Shown: one piece after another, positions 26,507 to 34,679 of the stretch
How the letters are laid out: each line of letters starts with the position of its first letter
Numbering within the stretch: the stretch's first letter is position 1
Source: Roseomonas sp. CECT 9278
Lineage (GTDB): Bacteria; Pseudomonadota; Alphaproteobacteria; Acetobacterales; Acetobacteraceae
Direction of reading: 5' to 3'
Length of the DNA: 64,000 bases
Assembly (NCBI RefSeq): GCF_918698155.1
Contig: NZ_CAKKLX010000013.1
Span: 56,192 to 120,191, forward strand
The notes under the pieces: model-generated
What the model was told of the DNA's origin: nothing
Databases searched by the model: none
What the model saw: only the letters and a program-made list of their open reading frames with translations
Program-made: the position numbers and the translations under genes

Positions 26507-27368
26507 TCTCGACCAGCGTGATTTCCGGCGGCACGCCGAAGCGCACCGGCAGGGTGCTAATACCGAGGCCACCCGACACGACCAGGTCGCGCCCGCCCTC
26601 GCGGACATGGCCCCAGGCGTAGCGGTTGCGATACCGCGACGGCACGATCGGCGACCAGCCCGCAAGACGCACCTGGCCGCCATGCGTGTGCCCGCAGAAG
26701 GTCACCGCCGCGCGCGCCGGCAGGGTCGCGAAGATGTCGGGTTCGTGCACCATCAGCAGCAGCGGCGCGTCGCCGGTGACCCGCGACATCAGGCGAGGCA
26801 CGTCGTGCGCGCCCAGGCTCGACCGGAAGGCCCAGGTGCTGTCAAGGCCACCGACCAGCACGGGGCCGGCGCGCGCAACGTCGTTGCGCAGCACCGGAAT
26901 GCCGGCGGCATCGAGCGCTCGCGTCATGATCGGCGTGCCGGCCTGGCGGGCCAGTTGCGCCGCGCGGTCTTCCCACCAATCGTGATTGCCGTTCACGGCG
27001 AAGACGCCGAACGGCGCCCGCAGGCCAGCCAGGCGCCGCGCCACATCGGCCTGCGGCAGCACGCGCGTGACGAAGCGGCTTGTCGCCCCGTAATCCCCCA
27101 GCAGAAGGATGATGTCGGGCGCGAGCGCATTGGTCGCGGCGACGATCTGCTCGATCCGCGCCTCCGCCATGATCGGCGCGCCCGCGTGCAGATCGGCCAG
27201 CGCTGCCACGCGCAGCGTCAATCCCGGCGGCCAGCCGGGCGGGGCCACGCGATGGTGCTGCACCGCCAGCCGCAGGAAGGGCTCGACGCCGAAGCCGTAG
27301 CCCGCAAGCCCGAGCCCCAGGGCCGACATGCCACCAAGCCCCGCCAGCATTCCGCGTCGTCCGATCAT
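26496..27368 (-). CDS. Metallophosphoesterase (YaeI-like)
   Basis: A 290-residue calcineurin-like phosphoesterase. The two-metal motifs are complete: ALADLHAG (Asp-x-His), LLLGDYG (GD), VNGNHDWWED (GNHD), LLMVHEPD (His) and FCGHTHGGQV (GHTH). The N-terminus MIGRRGMLAGLGGMSALGLGLAG is a hydrophobic anchor or signal with a twin-arginine-like start. The protein thus probably acts at or beyond the inner membrane, like YaeI/YkuE-type enzymes acting on phospholipid headgroups (family knowledge). The 3-prime end overlaps the acyl-CoA dehydrogenase by 11 bases. It is divergent from the photolyase-like gene, 78 bases away. Confidence 0.9.
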   Translation of the reverse strand: MIGRRGMLAGLGGMSALGLGLAGYGFGVEPFLRLAVQHHRVAPPGWPPGLTLRVAALADLHAGAPIMAEARIEQIVAATNALAPDIILLLGDYGATSRFVTRVLPQADVARRLAGLRAPFGVFAVNGNHDWWEDRAAQLARQAGTPIMTRALDAAGIPVLRNDVARAGPVLVGGLDSTWAFRSSLGAHDVPRLMSRVTGDAPLLLMVHEPDIFATLPARAAVTFCGHTHGGQVRLAGWSPIVPSRYRNRYAWGHVREGGRDLVVSGGLGISTLPVRFGVPPEITLVEISA

Positions 27369-27446
27369 GGCGCGGCATCCTGCACGCGATCATGGCGCCG
27401 CTGCGGCGAGGCTTGCGCGCGCGCCCGCACCGGCCACATGCGCCCC

Positions 27447-28634
27447 ATGCCCGAGACCCCTGCCCCGACCCGGGCCGCCGCGCTGGAACGCCTGGCCGCC
27501 TTCGCCCCGCGCATGGGCCGAGCCTATGCCGCGGGGCGCAACCATGACCCGGGCCCTGCTGCGCGGCGCGATGTCTCGCTGCTGTCGCCGCATATCCGTC
27601 ACCGGCTGCTGACCGAGCAGGAGGTGGTGGCCGCCGCGCTGTCGCATCACGCCCCACAGGCGGCTGAGAAATTCATCCAGGAAGTGTTCTGGCGGACCTA
27701 CTGGAAGGGCTGGCTGGAACTGCGCCCCGCGGTCTGGGCGCGCTTCACAGCCGAGCGCGACCGCGCGCTGGCCGACCCGCCCCCCGGCTACGCGGCCGCG
27801 CTGCAGGGCCGGACCGGCATCGACTGCTTCGACGCCTGGACACGCGAACTGGTCGAGACAGGCTGGCTGCACAACCACACGCGCATGTGGTTCGCCAGCA
27901 TCTGGATCTTCACGCTGCGCCTGCCCTGGGTGCTCGGCGCGGATCACTTCCTGCACCACCTGCTCGATGCCGATGCGGCGTCGAACACGCTGTCCTGGCG
28001 CTGGGTCGCGGGGATGCAGACGCGCGGCAAGCATTATGTCGCGCGCGCCGAAAACATCGCGCGCTACACCGATGGCCGCTTCGATCCGCGCGGGCAGCTC
28101 AACGAGGATCCCGCACCGCTCGATGACGGCCCGGCGCCGCCGCCCGGCGCGCTGCCGCCGGCCATGCCCGTACCCGACGGCCCTGCCCTGCTGCTGCTGC
28201 ACGAGGACGACCTGCATCCCGAGAGCCTTGATCTTGGCCGGGCACGCATCGTCGCGGTTGCCGGGGTGGCGGCGCCCGCAGCGCGCTCGCCGTTCGGCTG
28301 CGCCGCCGGCGCAGCGGGCTTCGTGGGTGCGGCGATGGACGACGCGCTGTCGCGCGCCGCGGCGCATTTCGGCGTGGCCGCGCGGCGCTTGGACAGCGCG
28401 GATATCGCAGCCGTCGCCGCGGCGTGCGGCGCGCGCGTCGTCGTCACGCCCCATGCGCCTGTCGGCTGGACGGCCGAGGCGCTGGCGCCCCTGCGTGCCG
28501 CCCTCGCGACACAGGGATGTGCACTGCATGGCCTGCGCCGCGACTGGGACAGCCTGTGCTGGCCGCACGCGACCAAAGGCTTCTTCGCATTCCGCGAGAA
28601 TATCCCGCGGCTCTGCGCCGCACTGGTCAGATAG
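27447..28634 (+). CDS. Photolyase/cryptochrome FAD-binding domain protein, apparently domain-permuted
   Basis: A 395-residue protein. Residues 40-215 match the helical FAD domain of photolyases: VSLLSPHIRHRLL, FIQEVFWRTYWKGWLE, GRTGIDCFDAWTRELVETGW, HNHTRMWFASIW and DADAASNTLSWRWVAG. The alpha/beta antenna domain that normally comes first is absent; only about 40 residues precede SLLSPH. Instead an alpha/beta-looking region follows (245-390: GPALLLLHEDDLHPES, then ARIVAVAG and ARVVVTPHAPVGW), which resembles parts of that missing domain. DNA repair or light-sensing activity is therefore uncertain. ATG 27447 is used; ATG 27438 is also possible. It ends 8 bases inside a convergent DNA glycosylase gene, a suggestive repair neighbour. 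Confidence 0.8.
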   Translation: MPETPAPTRAAALERLAAFAPRMGRAYAAGRNHDPGPAARRDVSLLSPHIRHRLLTEQEVVAAALSHHAPQAAEKFIQEVFWRTYWKGWLELRPAVWARFTAERDRALADPPPGYAAALQGRTGIDCFDAWTRELVETGWLHNHTRMWFASIWIFTLRLPWVLGADHFLHHLLDADAASNTLSWRWVAGMQTRGKHYVARAENIARYTDGRFDPRGQLNEDPAPLDDGPAPPPGALPPAMPVPDGPALLLLHEDDLHPESLDLGRARIVAVAGVAAPAARSPFGCAAGAAGFVGAAMDDALSRAAAHFGVAARRLDSADIAAVAAACGARVVVTPHAPVGWTAEALAPLRAALATQGCALHGLRRDWDSLCWPHATKGFFAFRENIPRLCAALVR

Positions 28635-29274
28635 CGGCGGGCGCCTTGAAGCTGCCGTCCTTCGCGAGGTCGGCGGCGCGCCAAAGGTACCACGCGGCGG
28701 TCGTGCGGTGCGGCGCCCAGGCGTCGCCGACCACGCCCAAGGCACGCGGCTTCAGCTGTTCATCGTGCCCGGCGGCGACGCGGTAGCCCTCGCGCACGCC
28801 GAAATCATCCACCGGCAGGATGTCGGGGCGGCCGAGCGTGAAGATCAGCAGCATCTCGACCGTCCAGCGCCCGACGCCGCGCAACGGCAACAGGCGTTCA
28901 ATGAGCGCATCGTCGGACAGGCGGCGCGCCTGCGCGCGGGTTGGCACGATGCCGGCCGCCGCCTTCTCGGCGATGTCGCGGATCGCCAGCACCTTGTTGG
29001 CGGACAGGCCGCAGGCGCGCATCGCCTCGGGCGTGGTCGCCAGCACGGCCTCGGGCGCGGGGAAGCCGTCCGGGCAGCAGCAGGCGATGAATCGGCCGAG
29101 GATGGCTTCGGCCGCGCGCCCGTGCACCTGCTGGTGGGCGATCGCGCGCACCAGCGCCTCATACGGCTGGCGTTTCGCGGCCACCAGCGTGCAGGGGCCG
29201 ACCTGGCGGATGACGCGCTTGAGCACCGGGTCGCGACGAAGGTGCCGCAGCGCCTCCGGCGACCCGATGGTCAT
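28627..29274 (-). CDS. DNA-3-methyladenine glycosylase II-like (HhH-GPD)
   Basis: A 215-residue helix-hairpin-helix DNA glycosylase that should remove alkylated bases. The hairpin and GPD segment reads LLPLRGVGRWTVEMLLIFTLGRPDILPVDDFGVREG; the second Asp of PVDD is the catalytic acid. ALVRAIAHQQVHGRAAEAI is the start of the conserved fold. It lacks the N-terminal domain of E. coli AlkA and matches the short bacterial forms. Its ATG overlaps the TRAP dctM stop by four bases, so it is the last gene of the TRAP transcript, an odd place for a repair enzyme. Its stop overlaps the convergent photolyase-like gene. Confidence 0.9.
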   Translation of the reverse strand: MTIGSPEALRHLRRDPVLKRVIRQVGPCTLVAAKRQPYEALVRAIAHQQVHGRAAEAILGRFIACCCPDGFPAPEAVLATTPEAMRACGLSANKVLAIRDIAEKAAAGIVPTRAQARRLSDDALIERLLPLRGVGRWTVEMLLIFTLGRPDILPVDDFGVREGYRVAAGHDEQLKPRALGVVGDAWAPHRTTAAWYLWRAADLAKDGSFKAPAAI

Positions 29275-30548
29275 CGGAACACCAGGTTGGGCAGCGCCAT
29301 CGTGATCCATGGCACGTAGGTGATGACCATGAGGCAGGCGAAGATCACGCCGATGAACACGCCCAGGTAGCGCATCATCTGGTCCACGCCGCAGCGCGCC
29401 ACCTGCGCGGCGGCGAACAGGTTCACGCCGAAGGGCGGCGTGATCATGCCCAGCGCCAGGTTCACCACCATGATCGTGCCGAAATGCACGCCGTCGATGC
29501 CAAGGCGCTCGGCCGCTTCCTGCAGGATGGGCGCCAGCACGATGATGGATGCGGATGTCTCGACGAACATGCCCACCACGAACAGGAACAGGTTCACCAC
29601 CAGCAGATACAGCGCCGAACTGTCGAAGGATGTCGACAGCCAGGCCGCAGCCGCATCCGGCACGCCCTGGCGGTTCAACAGCCAGGAGAACACCGCCGCG
29701 CAGGCGATGATGAACAGGATCACCGCGCTGCTGATGACCGACTTGCGGAAGATCGGGAACAGGTCGCGCAGCCCGATCTCGCGGTGCAGGAACATGCCCA
29801 CCAGCAGCGCATAGACCACGGCCAGCACCGATGCCTCGGTCGGCGTGGTGATGCCGCCATAGATTCCGCCCAGCACCACGATCGGCATGAACAGCGCGAA
29901 TCCGGCCTGCTTCGTGGCGGTCAGGAAGGACAACCGTCCCTCGCCATCCTGCTTGCCCCAGCCCTTGATGCGGCACCAGACCAGCACGGTCGCGATCAGC
30001 GCCGCGCCGATCAGCAGGCCCGGCCCGAAGCCCGCGATGAACAGTTCCGGGATCGAGGTCTGGGTGGTCACGCCGTACAGGATCATCGGGATGGAGGGCG
30101 GGATGACCACGCCGAGTTCCGCCGCCGTCGCCTGCAGCGCCGCCGCGAAAGCGACCGGATAACCCGCGCGCACCAGTGCGGGGATCATGATGCTGCCGAT
30201 GGCGAAGGTGGTCGCGACCGAGGACCCGCTGATCGCCGCAAAGATCATGCAGGTGACCACGCAGGTCGCCGGCAGCCCGCCCTGGATGCCGCCCACGATC
30301 GAGCGCGCGAATTCCACCAGGCGGCGCGAGATGCCGCCCACCTCCATCAGGTTGCCCGCCAGGATGAAGAAGGGAATGGCGGCGAGCGGAAAGCGGTCGA
30401 GCGCCACGAACAGCTGCTGCGCGGCGACGATCAGCGGGAAGGAGGTGAAGCCCGCGATGCCGACCACCGCGGCAATGCCGATGGCGATGGCGACCGGGAT
30501 GCTGGCGGCGAACAGCACCAGCATGACCGTGAGCATGATGGGAGACAT
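29271..30548 (-). CDS. dctM: TRAP transporter large permease
   Basis: A 425-residue membrane protein with about twelve spans, the sodium-coupled transport subunit of a TRAP system. Family landmarks are FFILAGNLMEVGGISRRLVEFA, TCMIFAAISGSSVATTFAIGS, ELGVVIPPSIPMILYG and GMITPPFGVNLFAA. A 50-codon gene lies directly upstream, its TAA abutting this ATG with no spacer, and DctQ and DctP come before that. Its own stop overlaps the glycosylase start. The imported acid is unknown. Confidence 0.94.
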   Translation of the reverse strand: MSPIMLTVMLVLFAASIPVAIAIGIAAVVGIAGFTSFPLIVAAQQLFVALDRFPLAAIPFFILAGNLMEVGGISRRLVEFARSIVGGIQGGLPATCVVTCMIFAAISGSSVATTFAIGSIMIPALVRAGYPVAFAAALQATAAELGVVIPPSIPMILYGVTTQTSIPELFIAGFGPGLLIGAALIATVLVWCRIKGWGKQDGEGRLSFLTATKQAGFALFMPIVVLGGIYGGITTPTEASVLAVVYALLVGMFLHREIGLRDLFPIFRKSVISSAVILFIIACAAVFSWLLNRQGVPDAAAAWLSTSFDSSALYLLVVNLFLFVVGMFVETSASIIVLAPILQEAAERLGIDGVHFGTIMVVNLALGMITPPFGVNLFAAAQVARCGVDQMMRYLGVFIGVIFACLMVITYVPWITMALPNLVFR

Positions 30549-30701
30549 TTACTTGGCCCTCAGACGCCGGGCGCCGGCATCCGCCGGCTTGGCTTGCGCG
30601 CCGTGGACTGGTGCGCCGGCGGCAGCGTGCGGGATGGGCGCGGTCGCGCCCTGCGCTCCCGGATCGCCGGCGGCGATCCGCCTGGGTGCGGTGCTGGTCA
30701 T
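30549..30701 (-). CDS. 50-residue coupled small gene between dctQ and dctM
   Basis: This frame starts with an ATG that overlaps the dctQ stop (ATGA) and ends with a TAA touching the dctM ATG (TAAATG). The predicted product begins MTSTAPRRIAAGDPGAQG and ends ARRLRAK. It is 50 residues, rich in Ala, Pro and Gly with basic ends, and has no membrane span or cysteine. dctQ and dctM usually abut or overlap directly, as in the second TRAP cluster here, so an inserted coupled frame is unusual. It may be a true small protein or a translational relay that carries ribosomes to dctM. No family is recognised. Confidence 0.6.
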   Translation of the reverse strand: MTSTAPRRIAAGDPGAQGATAPIPHAAAGAPVHGAQAKPADAGARRLRAK

Positions 30702-31300
30702 ACGGCCAGGTCCAGTTCTTCCGAGCGCCGGTCCAGGAAATGCGCGACCGCGCCCACCATCGCGAAGGCGGCGCCGAGCGGGATCGCCGCGTAGCCCCAG
30801 GACATCGAGACCTCGAGCCCCGCCATCTCCTGGAACTGCACGCGCTGCGCCATGATCCAGCCGAACCAGAACATCACGCCCAGCATCGACAGGCAGGCCG
30901 CCAGCGCCGCCGCCTCCAGCCCGCGCCGCAGCGTACCGCCCGAATAGCGGTGCGCCACGTCGATCGACACCAGCGCGCCGGCGCGCAGCGCCACCGCCAC
31001 GCCCAGGAAGGCCATCCAGATCAGGGCGGTGCGGACCAATGCCTCCGACCAGACCGAGGGTGTCTCAGTCGCGAAGCGCGCCACCACCTGCCACAGGCCG
31101 GCCGCCACCGCGACGGTCATCGCCAGGCTCGCGAGGATGGCGGCGGCGCCGGTGGTGATCCGGTCCGCCGCCAGGATCGCGCGGCGCAGCGTGGCGCGCA
31201 GCCCATCGCCCGAGCCAACCCACAGCGCGAAGGCCACGGTCAGCGCCGTGGCCGCCGCCGTCACCTGCAAGGGCAGCAGGTTCATCGCATTCATCGACAT
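30698..31300 (-). CDS. dctQ: TRAP transporter small permease
   Basis: A 200-residue four-span membrane protein, the DctQ subunit that supports DctM. Spans are about 10-30 (AAATALTVAFALWVG), 50-75 (ILASLAMTVAVAAGLWQVVA), 90-115 (RTALIWMAFLGVAVALRAGA, containing the family's conserved W-x-x-FLG core) and 135-190. The N-terminal span is an extra feature compared with the shortest DctQ proteins. Several ATGs cluster at the start; the first is given. It follows dctP by 50 bases. Confidence 0.88.
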   Translation of the reverse strand: MSMNAMNLLPLQVTAAATALTVAFALWVGSGDGLRATLRRAILAADRITTGAAAILASLAMTVAVAAGLWQVVARFATETPSVWSEALVRTALIWMAFLGVAVALRAGALVSIDVAHRYSGGTLRRGLEAAALAACLSMLGVMFWFGWIMAQRVQFQEMAGLEVSMSWGYAAIPLGAAFAMVGAVAHFLDRRSEELDLAV

Positions 31301-31350
31301 GCCCCCCGGGCCGGATGGGGCGCGGCGTCTGGCCGCGCCCCGGCGTCAGC

Positions 31351-32325
31351 TCAGTTCGCGCGCCAGTCGCGGATGCGGCGCAGCGTCGCGGCATCCAGCG
31401 TGCGTTCCCACTCGGCGAAGGCAGGCGCCAAGGCGGCCTGGAAGGCGGCGGTATCGACCTCGGTGACCACCGTCATGCCGCGGCGGCGCAGTTCGGCCAC
31501 ACCGGCATCGTCATCGGCGGACACGCGCGCGCGGTTGGCGGTCTGGGCAGCGACCGCCGCCTGCTGGAACAGCGCGCGGTCGGCGGCGTTCAGCCGGCCC
31601 ACCGTGGCCGGGTTGCAGATCATGACCTGCGGCGAATAGACATGCCGCGTCAGCGTCATGAAGCGCTGCACCTGGTTCAGGTTGTTCGCCACGATCACCG
31701 AGATCGGGTTCTCCTGCCCATCCACCGTGCCCTGCTGCAGCGCCGGCACCAGTTCGCTGAACGCCATCGGCGTGGGCAGCGCGCCCAGCTGCGTGAAGGC
31801 GCGCATGTGCACCTGGTTCTCCATGGTGCGGATCTTGAGGCCGCGCACATCCGCCGGCGTGTTCACCTCGCGCCGCGAATTGGTCAGGTTGCGGAAGCCG
31901 TTCTCGATCCAGATCACCCCGACCAGGCCGCGCGCGGGGAAGCGCGCGAGCACCTGCTGGCCGATCTCGCCATCCAGCACGCCGCGCGCATGGGCAGCGT
32001 CGCGGAACAGGAAGGGCACGTCGAAGATGCGGACTTCCGGCACGAAATTGCCGACCGGGCCGGTCGAGGTGAAGGTGCAGTCGATCGTGCCGATCTGCAC
32101 GCTCTCGATCATCTCGCGCTCGTTGTCGTTGCGCTGGGCGACGACGCGGTAGCGGTTGTTGGTCAGGCGCTGGAACGTCTCGGCGAAGGTGGAGGCGCCG
32201 ACGCCGGTGTGGCTGTTGGCGGGCAGTGCGTGCTGCACCGTGATCTGGGTCTGGGCCAGCGCGGGCCCGGCAGCGAGCGGCACGGCAAGGGCGGCCGCGA
32301 AGGCCAGCCGGCGAGGCAACGTCAT
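31351..32325 (-). CDS. dctP: TRAP transporter solute-binding protein, DctP family
   Basis: A 324-residue periplasmic binding protein. The signal peptide MTLPRRLAFAAALAVPLAAG ends near ALAQ. Family landmarks are VQHALPANSHTGVGASTFAETFQ, LRGLKIRT-like GLKIRTMENQVHMRAFTQLGA, the conserved carboxylate-binding Arg in that stretch, and PTPMAFSELVPALQQGTVDGQENP. It is the first gene of a dctP-dctQ-(50-codon gene)-dctM-glycosylase transcript. The fold suits C4-dicarboxylates, sugar acids or keto acids; no finer call is possible. Confidence 0.92.
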   Translation of the reverse strand: MTLPRRLAFAAALAVPLAAGPALAQTQITVQHALPANSHTGVGASTFAETFQRLTNNRYRVVAQRNDNEREMIESVQIGTIDCTFTSTGPVGNFVPEVRIFDVPFLFRDAAHARGVLDGEIGQQVLARFPARGLVGVIWIENGFRNLTNSRREVNTPADVRGLKIRTMENQVHMRAFTQLGALPTPMAFSELVPALQQGTVDGQENPISVIVANNLNQVQRFMTLTRHVYSPQVMICNPATVGRLNAADRALFQQAAVAAQTANRARVSADDDAGVAELRRRGMTVVTEVDTAAFQAALAPAFAEWERTLDAATLRRIRDWRAN

Positions 32326-32803
32326 CCGTGGATTCTCCCCATGTTTGGTCGTTCAGGCACGTACAATCCGGCTCGAAAGCCACATTGCGGCGGCTGGCGA
32401 GGTCCGGCGCCGATGCGCGCCCCGGGTGGGGCAGCCGCGCGGCGCCAGAAGTTCACGGCAGGCACTTAGCCGGGCGCCGCGGCCACTGGCAATCCGCCTG
32501 CAGGCGCCCGCGCCCGATCCGTTCGGCCGCCGGTCCCGCGCGCGACGCTCGCCTTCGGGGCCGCCATGCGTGCCAGCCGGCGCGCGATGGGCGGCCCGCG
32601 GTGCCGCGACGCAGGACAGGCCGCCCCGCCGGGAGGCGGAGGCGACGGATCAGGCAGCACGTTTCGACGTCGCGTTCGCGCATCCACCCGCCATCGCGGT
32701 TCGGCCGGCCTTGCTGCCGCCGGCGTATGAACACTTCGCAATGCAACGGTGCCGACAATCTGGAACAGTGCGTCGGACTCCGGCCCGCAGGGATCACCGC
32801 GCC
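32326..32803. other. 478-base intergenic region with no gene
   Basis: This gap separates the divergent dctP and TerC genes and must hold both promoters. It is GC-rich and slightly more AT in 32720-32770 (with TATGAACACTTCGCAATG). I looked for the manganese riboswitch (yybP-ykoY) that often precedes TerC genes and did not find its conserved core. No gene, tRNA or strong hairpin stands out. Confidence 0.5.
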
Positions 32804-33622
32804 ATGCTCGAAATGCTGCCCGAATGGCTCCAGCCACTCGCACTGGTGTTGTTCATCGACGTCGTGCTGGCCGGCGACAACGCCATCGTGGTCGGCATGG
32901 CGGCGGCGGGCCTGCCGGCGGACCAGCGCCGCAAGGCGATCTTCTGGGGCATCGCGGCGGCCACGATCCTGCGCATCACCTTCGCCTCGGTGACGGTGCA
33001 GTTGCTGCAGGTCGTCGGCATCGTGCTGGCCGGCGGCGTGCTGCTGCTCTGGGTCTGTTGGAAGATGTACCGCGAGCTGCGCGATGGCGGCGGCCACAGC
33101 CACGACGCCACGGAGCAGGCCGAGGGCGTCGAGGCCCTGGAAGGCGAGGCGACGCCCGGTGCCCCGCGCAAGTCGCTGCGCCAGGCGATCACGCAGATTC
33201 TCGTCGCCGACGTGTCCATGAGCCTCGACAACGTGCTCGCCGTCGCCGGTGCGGCGAAGGAGCACCCCTATGTGCTCGTTCTCGGCCTGGCGGTCTCGGT
33301 CGTGCTGATGGGCGTCGCGGCGACGCTGATCGCGCGGCTGCTCGACCGGCACCGCTGGATCGCGTGGGTCGGGCTGCTGATCATCCTGTACGTCGCGGGC
33401 TCGATGATCGTCGAAGGCACGCACGAGGTCACCCGGGCGGTGCCGGAGGCCTATGCCTACCTGTTCCTGCCGCTGGGCTTCCTGGTGCCGGCCATGGCCG
33501 GGATCTTCCCGGTCTGGCTCTGGGTCCTCGCGACGGCACTCCAGGTCGCGTTCTACACCGCCCTGGCCGTCGCGGTGGGCGGGCCGGTGCGCGACCTCAC
33601 GCGGCTGCGCCGGACGGGCTGA
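32804..33622 (+). CDS. TerC family integral membrane protein (YjbE type)
   Basis: A 272-residue membrane protein with about seven spans. TerC motifs are clear: LFIDVVLAGDNAIVVGMAAAGLP near the N-terminus, with the acidic D-x-x-x-x-D-N pattern, and its repeat VADVSMSLDNVLAVAGAA in the middle. A His/Glu-rich cytoplasmic linker between them (GGGHSHDATEQAEG) may bind metal. The family is linked to manganese export, membrane-protein metalation and tellurite resistance. The ATG chosen matches the usual TerC start just before the first helix. It ends nine bases before a convergent Bug gene. Confidence 0.92.
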   Translation: MLEMLPEWLQPLALVLFIDVVLAGDNAIVVGMAAAGLPADQRRKAIFWGIAAATILRITFASVTVQLLQVVGIVLAGGVLLLWVCWKMYRELRDGGGHSHDATEQAEGVEALEGEATPGAPRKSLRQAITQILVADVSMSLDNVLAVAGAAKEHPYVLVLGLAVSVVLMGVAATLIARLLDRHRWIAWVGLLIILYVAGSMIVEGTHEVTRAVPEAYAYLFLPLGFLVPAMAGIFPVWLWVLATALQVAFYTALAVAVGGPVRDLTRLRRTG

Positions 33623-33631
33623 GGGGCGGCG

Positions 33632-34609
33632 TCAGTCCGGCCGGATGCCGCTCTCGCGCGCCACGCGCACCCAGCGCTCGGCATCGGCGTTCAGCCAGGG
33701 CTGCAGCCGGGCGGCCGGGATCACCAGCGGCTCGGTGAAATTCGCCCGCAGCCGCGCGAGCATGGCGGCGTCCATCGCCTTGTCGAAGGCATCCTGCAGC
33801 CGAGCGAGGATCGCCGGCGGTACGCGAGCCGGCGCCAGCACGCCGTTCCAGACACTGAGGTGATAGCCGGCCACCCCGGCTTCCTCGAGCGTCGGCACCT
33901 CGGACAGCGATTCGATCCGCCGGTTCATGGTGATGGCGAGCGCCTTCACCGTGCCCTGCCTGATATGCGCCCCCGAGGTCGCCGAGGCATCGAAGAGCAG
34001 GTCGAGATCCCCCGCGATCATCGCCGCGACGGCCGGCGAGGAGCCGCGATAGGGCACATGCGTCACATCCAGCCCCGCCATGCGGCACAGCATCACCTGC
34101 GACATGTGGGAGGACGAGCCATTGCCCACCGACCCGAACAGGATGCGGCCCGGTTCCGCCTTCATGCGCGCCATCGCTTCCTGCGCATTCGCGGGGTTCC
34201 AGCGGCGCGGGTTGCAGATCAGCACGTTGGGCATGTCGGCCATCATGCCGACGCCGACCAGGTCGCGCCGCGGGTCGAAGGCCGCATCGGGGTACAGCAC
34301 CGGATTGACGCCCTGCGTCGCCATGGTGCCGAGCAGCATGGTGTAGCCATCGGGCTCGGACTGCGCGACGGCCTTGGCGCCGATGTTGCCGCCGGCGCCG
34401 GGCCGGTTCTCGACCACCACGGGCTGGCCAAGGTGGCGGCCCATCGCCTCCGCGGCGAAGCGCCCCATGAGATCCGTCACCCCGCCCGGCGGATAAGGCA
34501 CCACGATGCGCAGCGGCTTGTTCGGAAAGGCGGGCTGCGCGCGCAGCGCGGGCGCGGCCAGCAGGCCGGCGGTCGCGGCCAGCGCCGTGCGGCGGGTGAT
34601 GCGGGTCAT
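33632..34609 (-). CDS. Bug/TTT family solute-binding protein
   Basis: A 325-residue TctC/Bug protein. The start MTRITRRTALAATAGLLAAP is a Tat-like signal ending near ALRAQ. Family loops are LRIVVPYPPGGVTDLMGRF, VENRPGAGGNIGAKAVAQSEPDGYTML and VPYRGSSPAVAAMIAGDLDLLFD. It is last in a run with lactate permease and a metallo-hydrolase (gap about 70 bases), so it may be cotranscribed with a carboxylate transporter of another type. No TctAB genes are near. Confidence 0.92.
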   Translation of the reverse strand: MTRITRRTALAATAGLLAAPALRAQPAFPNKPLRIVVPYPPGGVTDLMGRFAAEAMGRHLGQPVVVENRPGAGGNIGAKAVAQSEPDGYTMLLGTMATQGVNPVLYPDAAFDPRRDLVGVGMMADMPNVLICNPRRWNPANAQEAMARMKAEPGRILFGSVGNGSSSHMSQVMLCRMAGLDVTHVPYRGSSPAVAAMIAGDLDLLFDASATSGAHIRQGTVKALAITMNRRIESLSEVPTLEEAGVAGYHLSVWNGVLAPARVPPAILARLQDAFDKAMDAAMLARLRANFTEPLVIPAARLQPWLNADAERWVRVARESGIRPD

Positions 34610-34679
34610 GGCGGTTCTCTCCCCGGAGCCTTCGTTCCGGCAAGCCTCTCGCGCCCGGCGCGGCGGCGCAAGCCCACGG

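Noticed and set aside
32326..32803. Manganese riboswitch (yybP-ykoY) before TerC
   Set aside because: The expected conserved core sequences could not be located by eye, although TerC genes often carry it.
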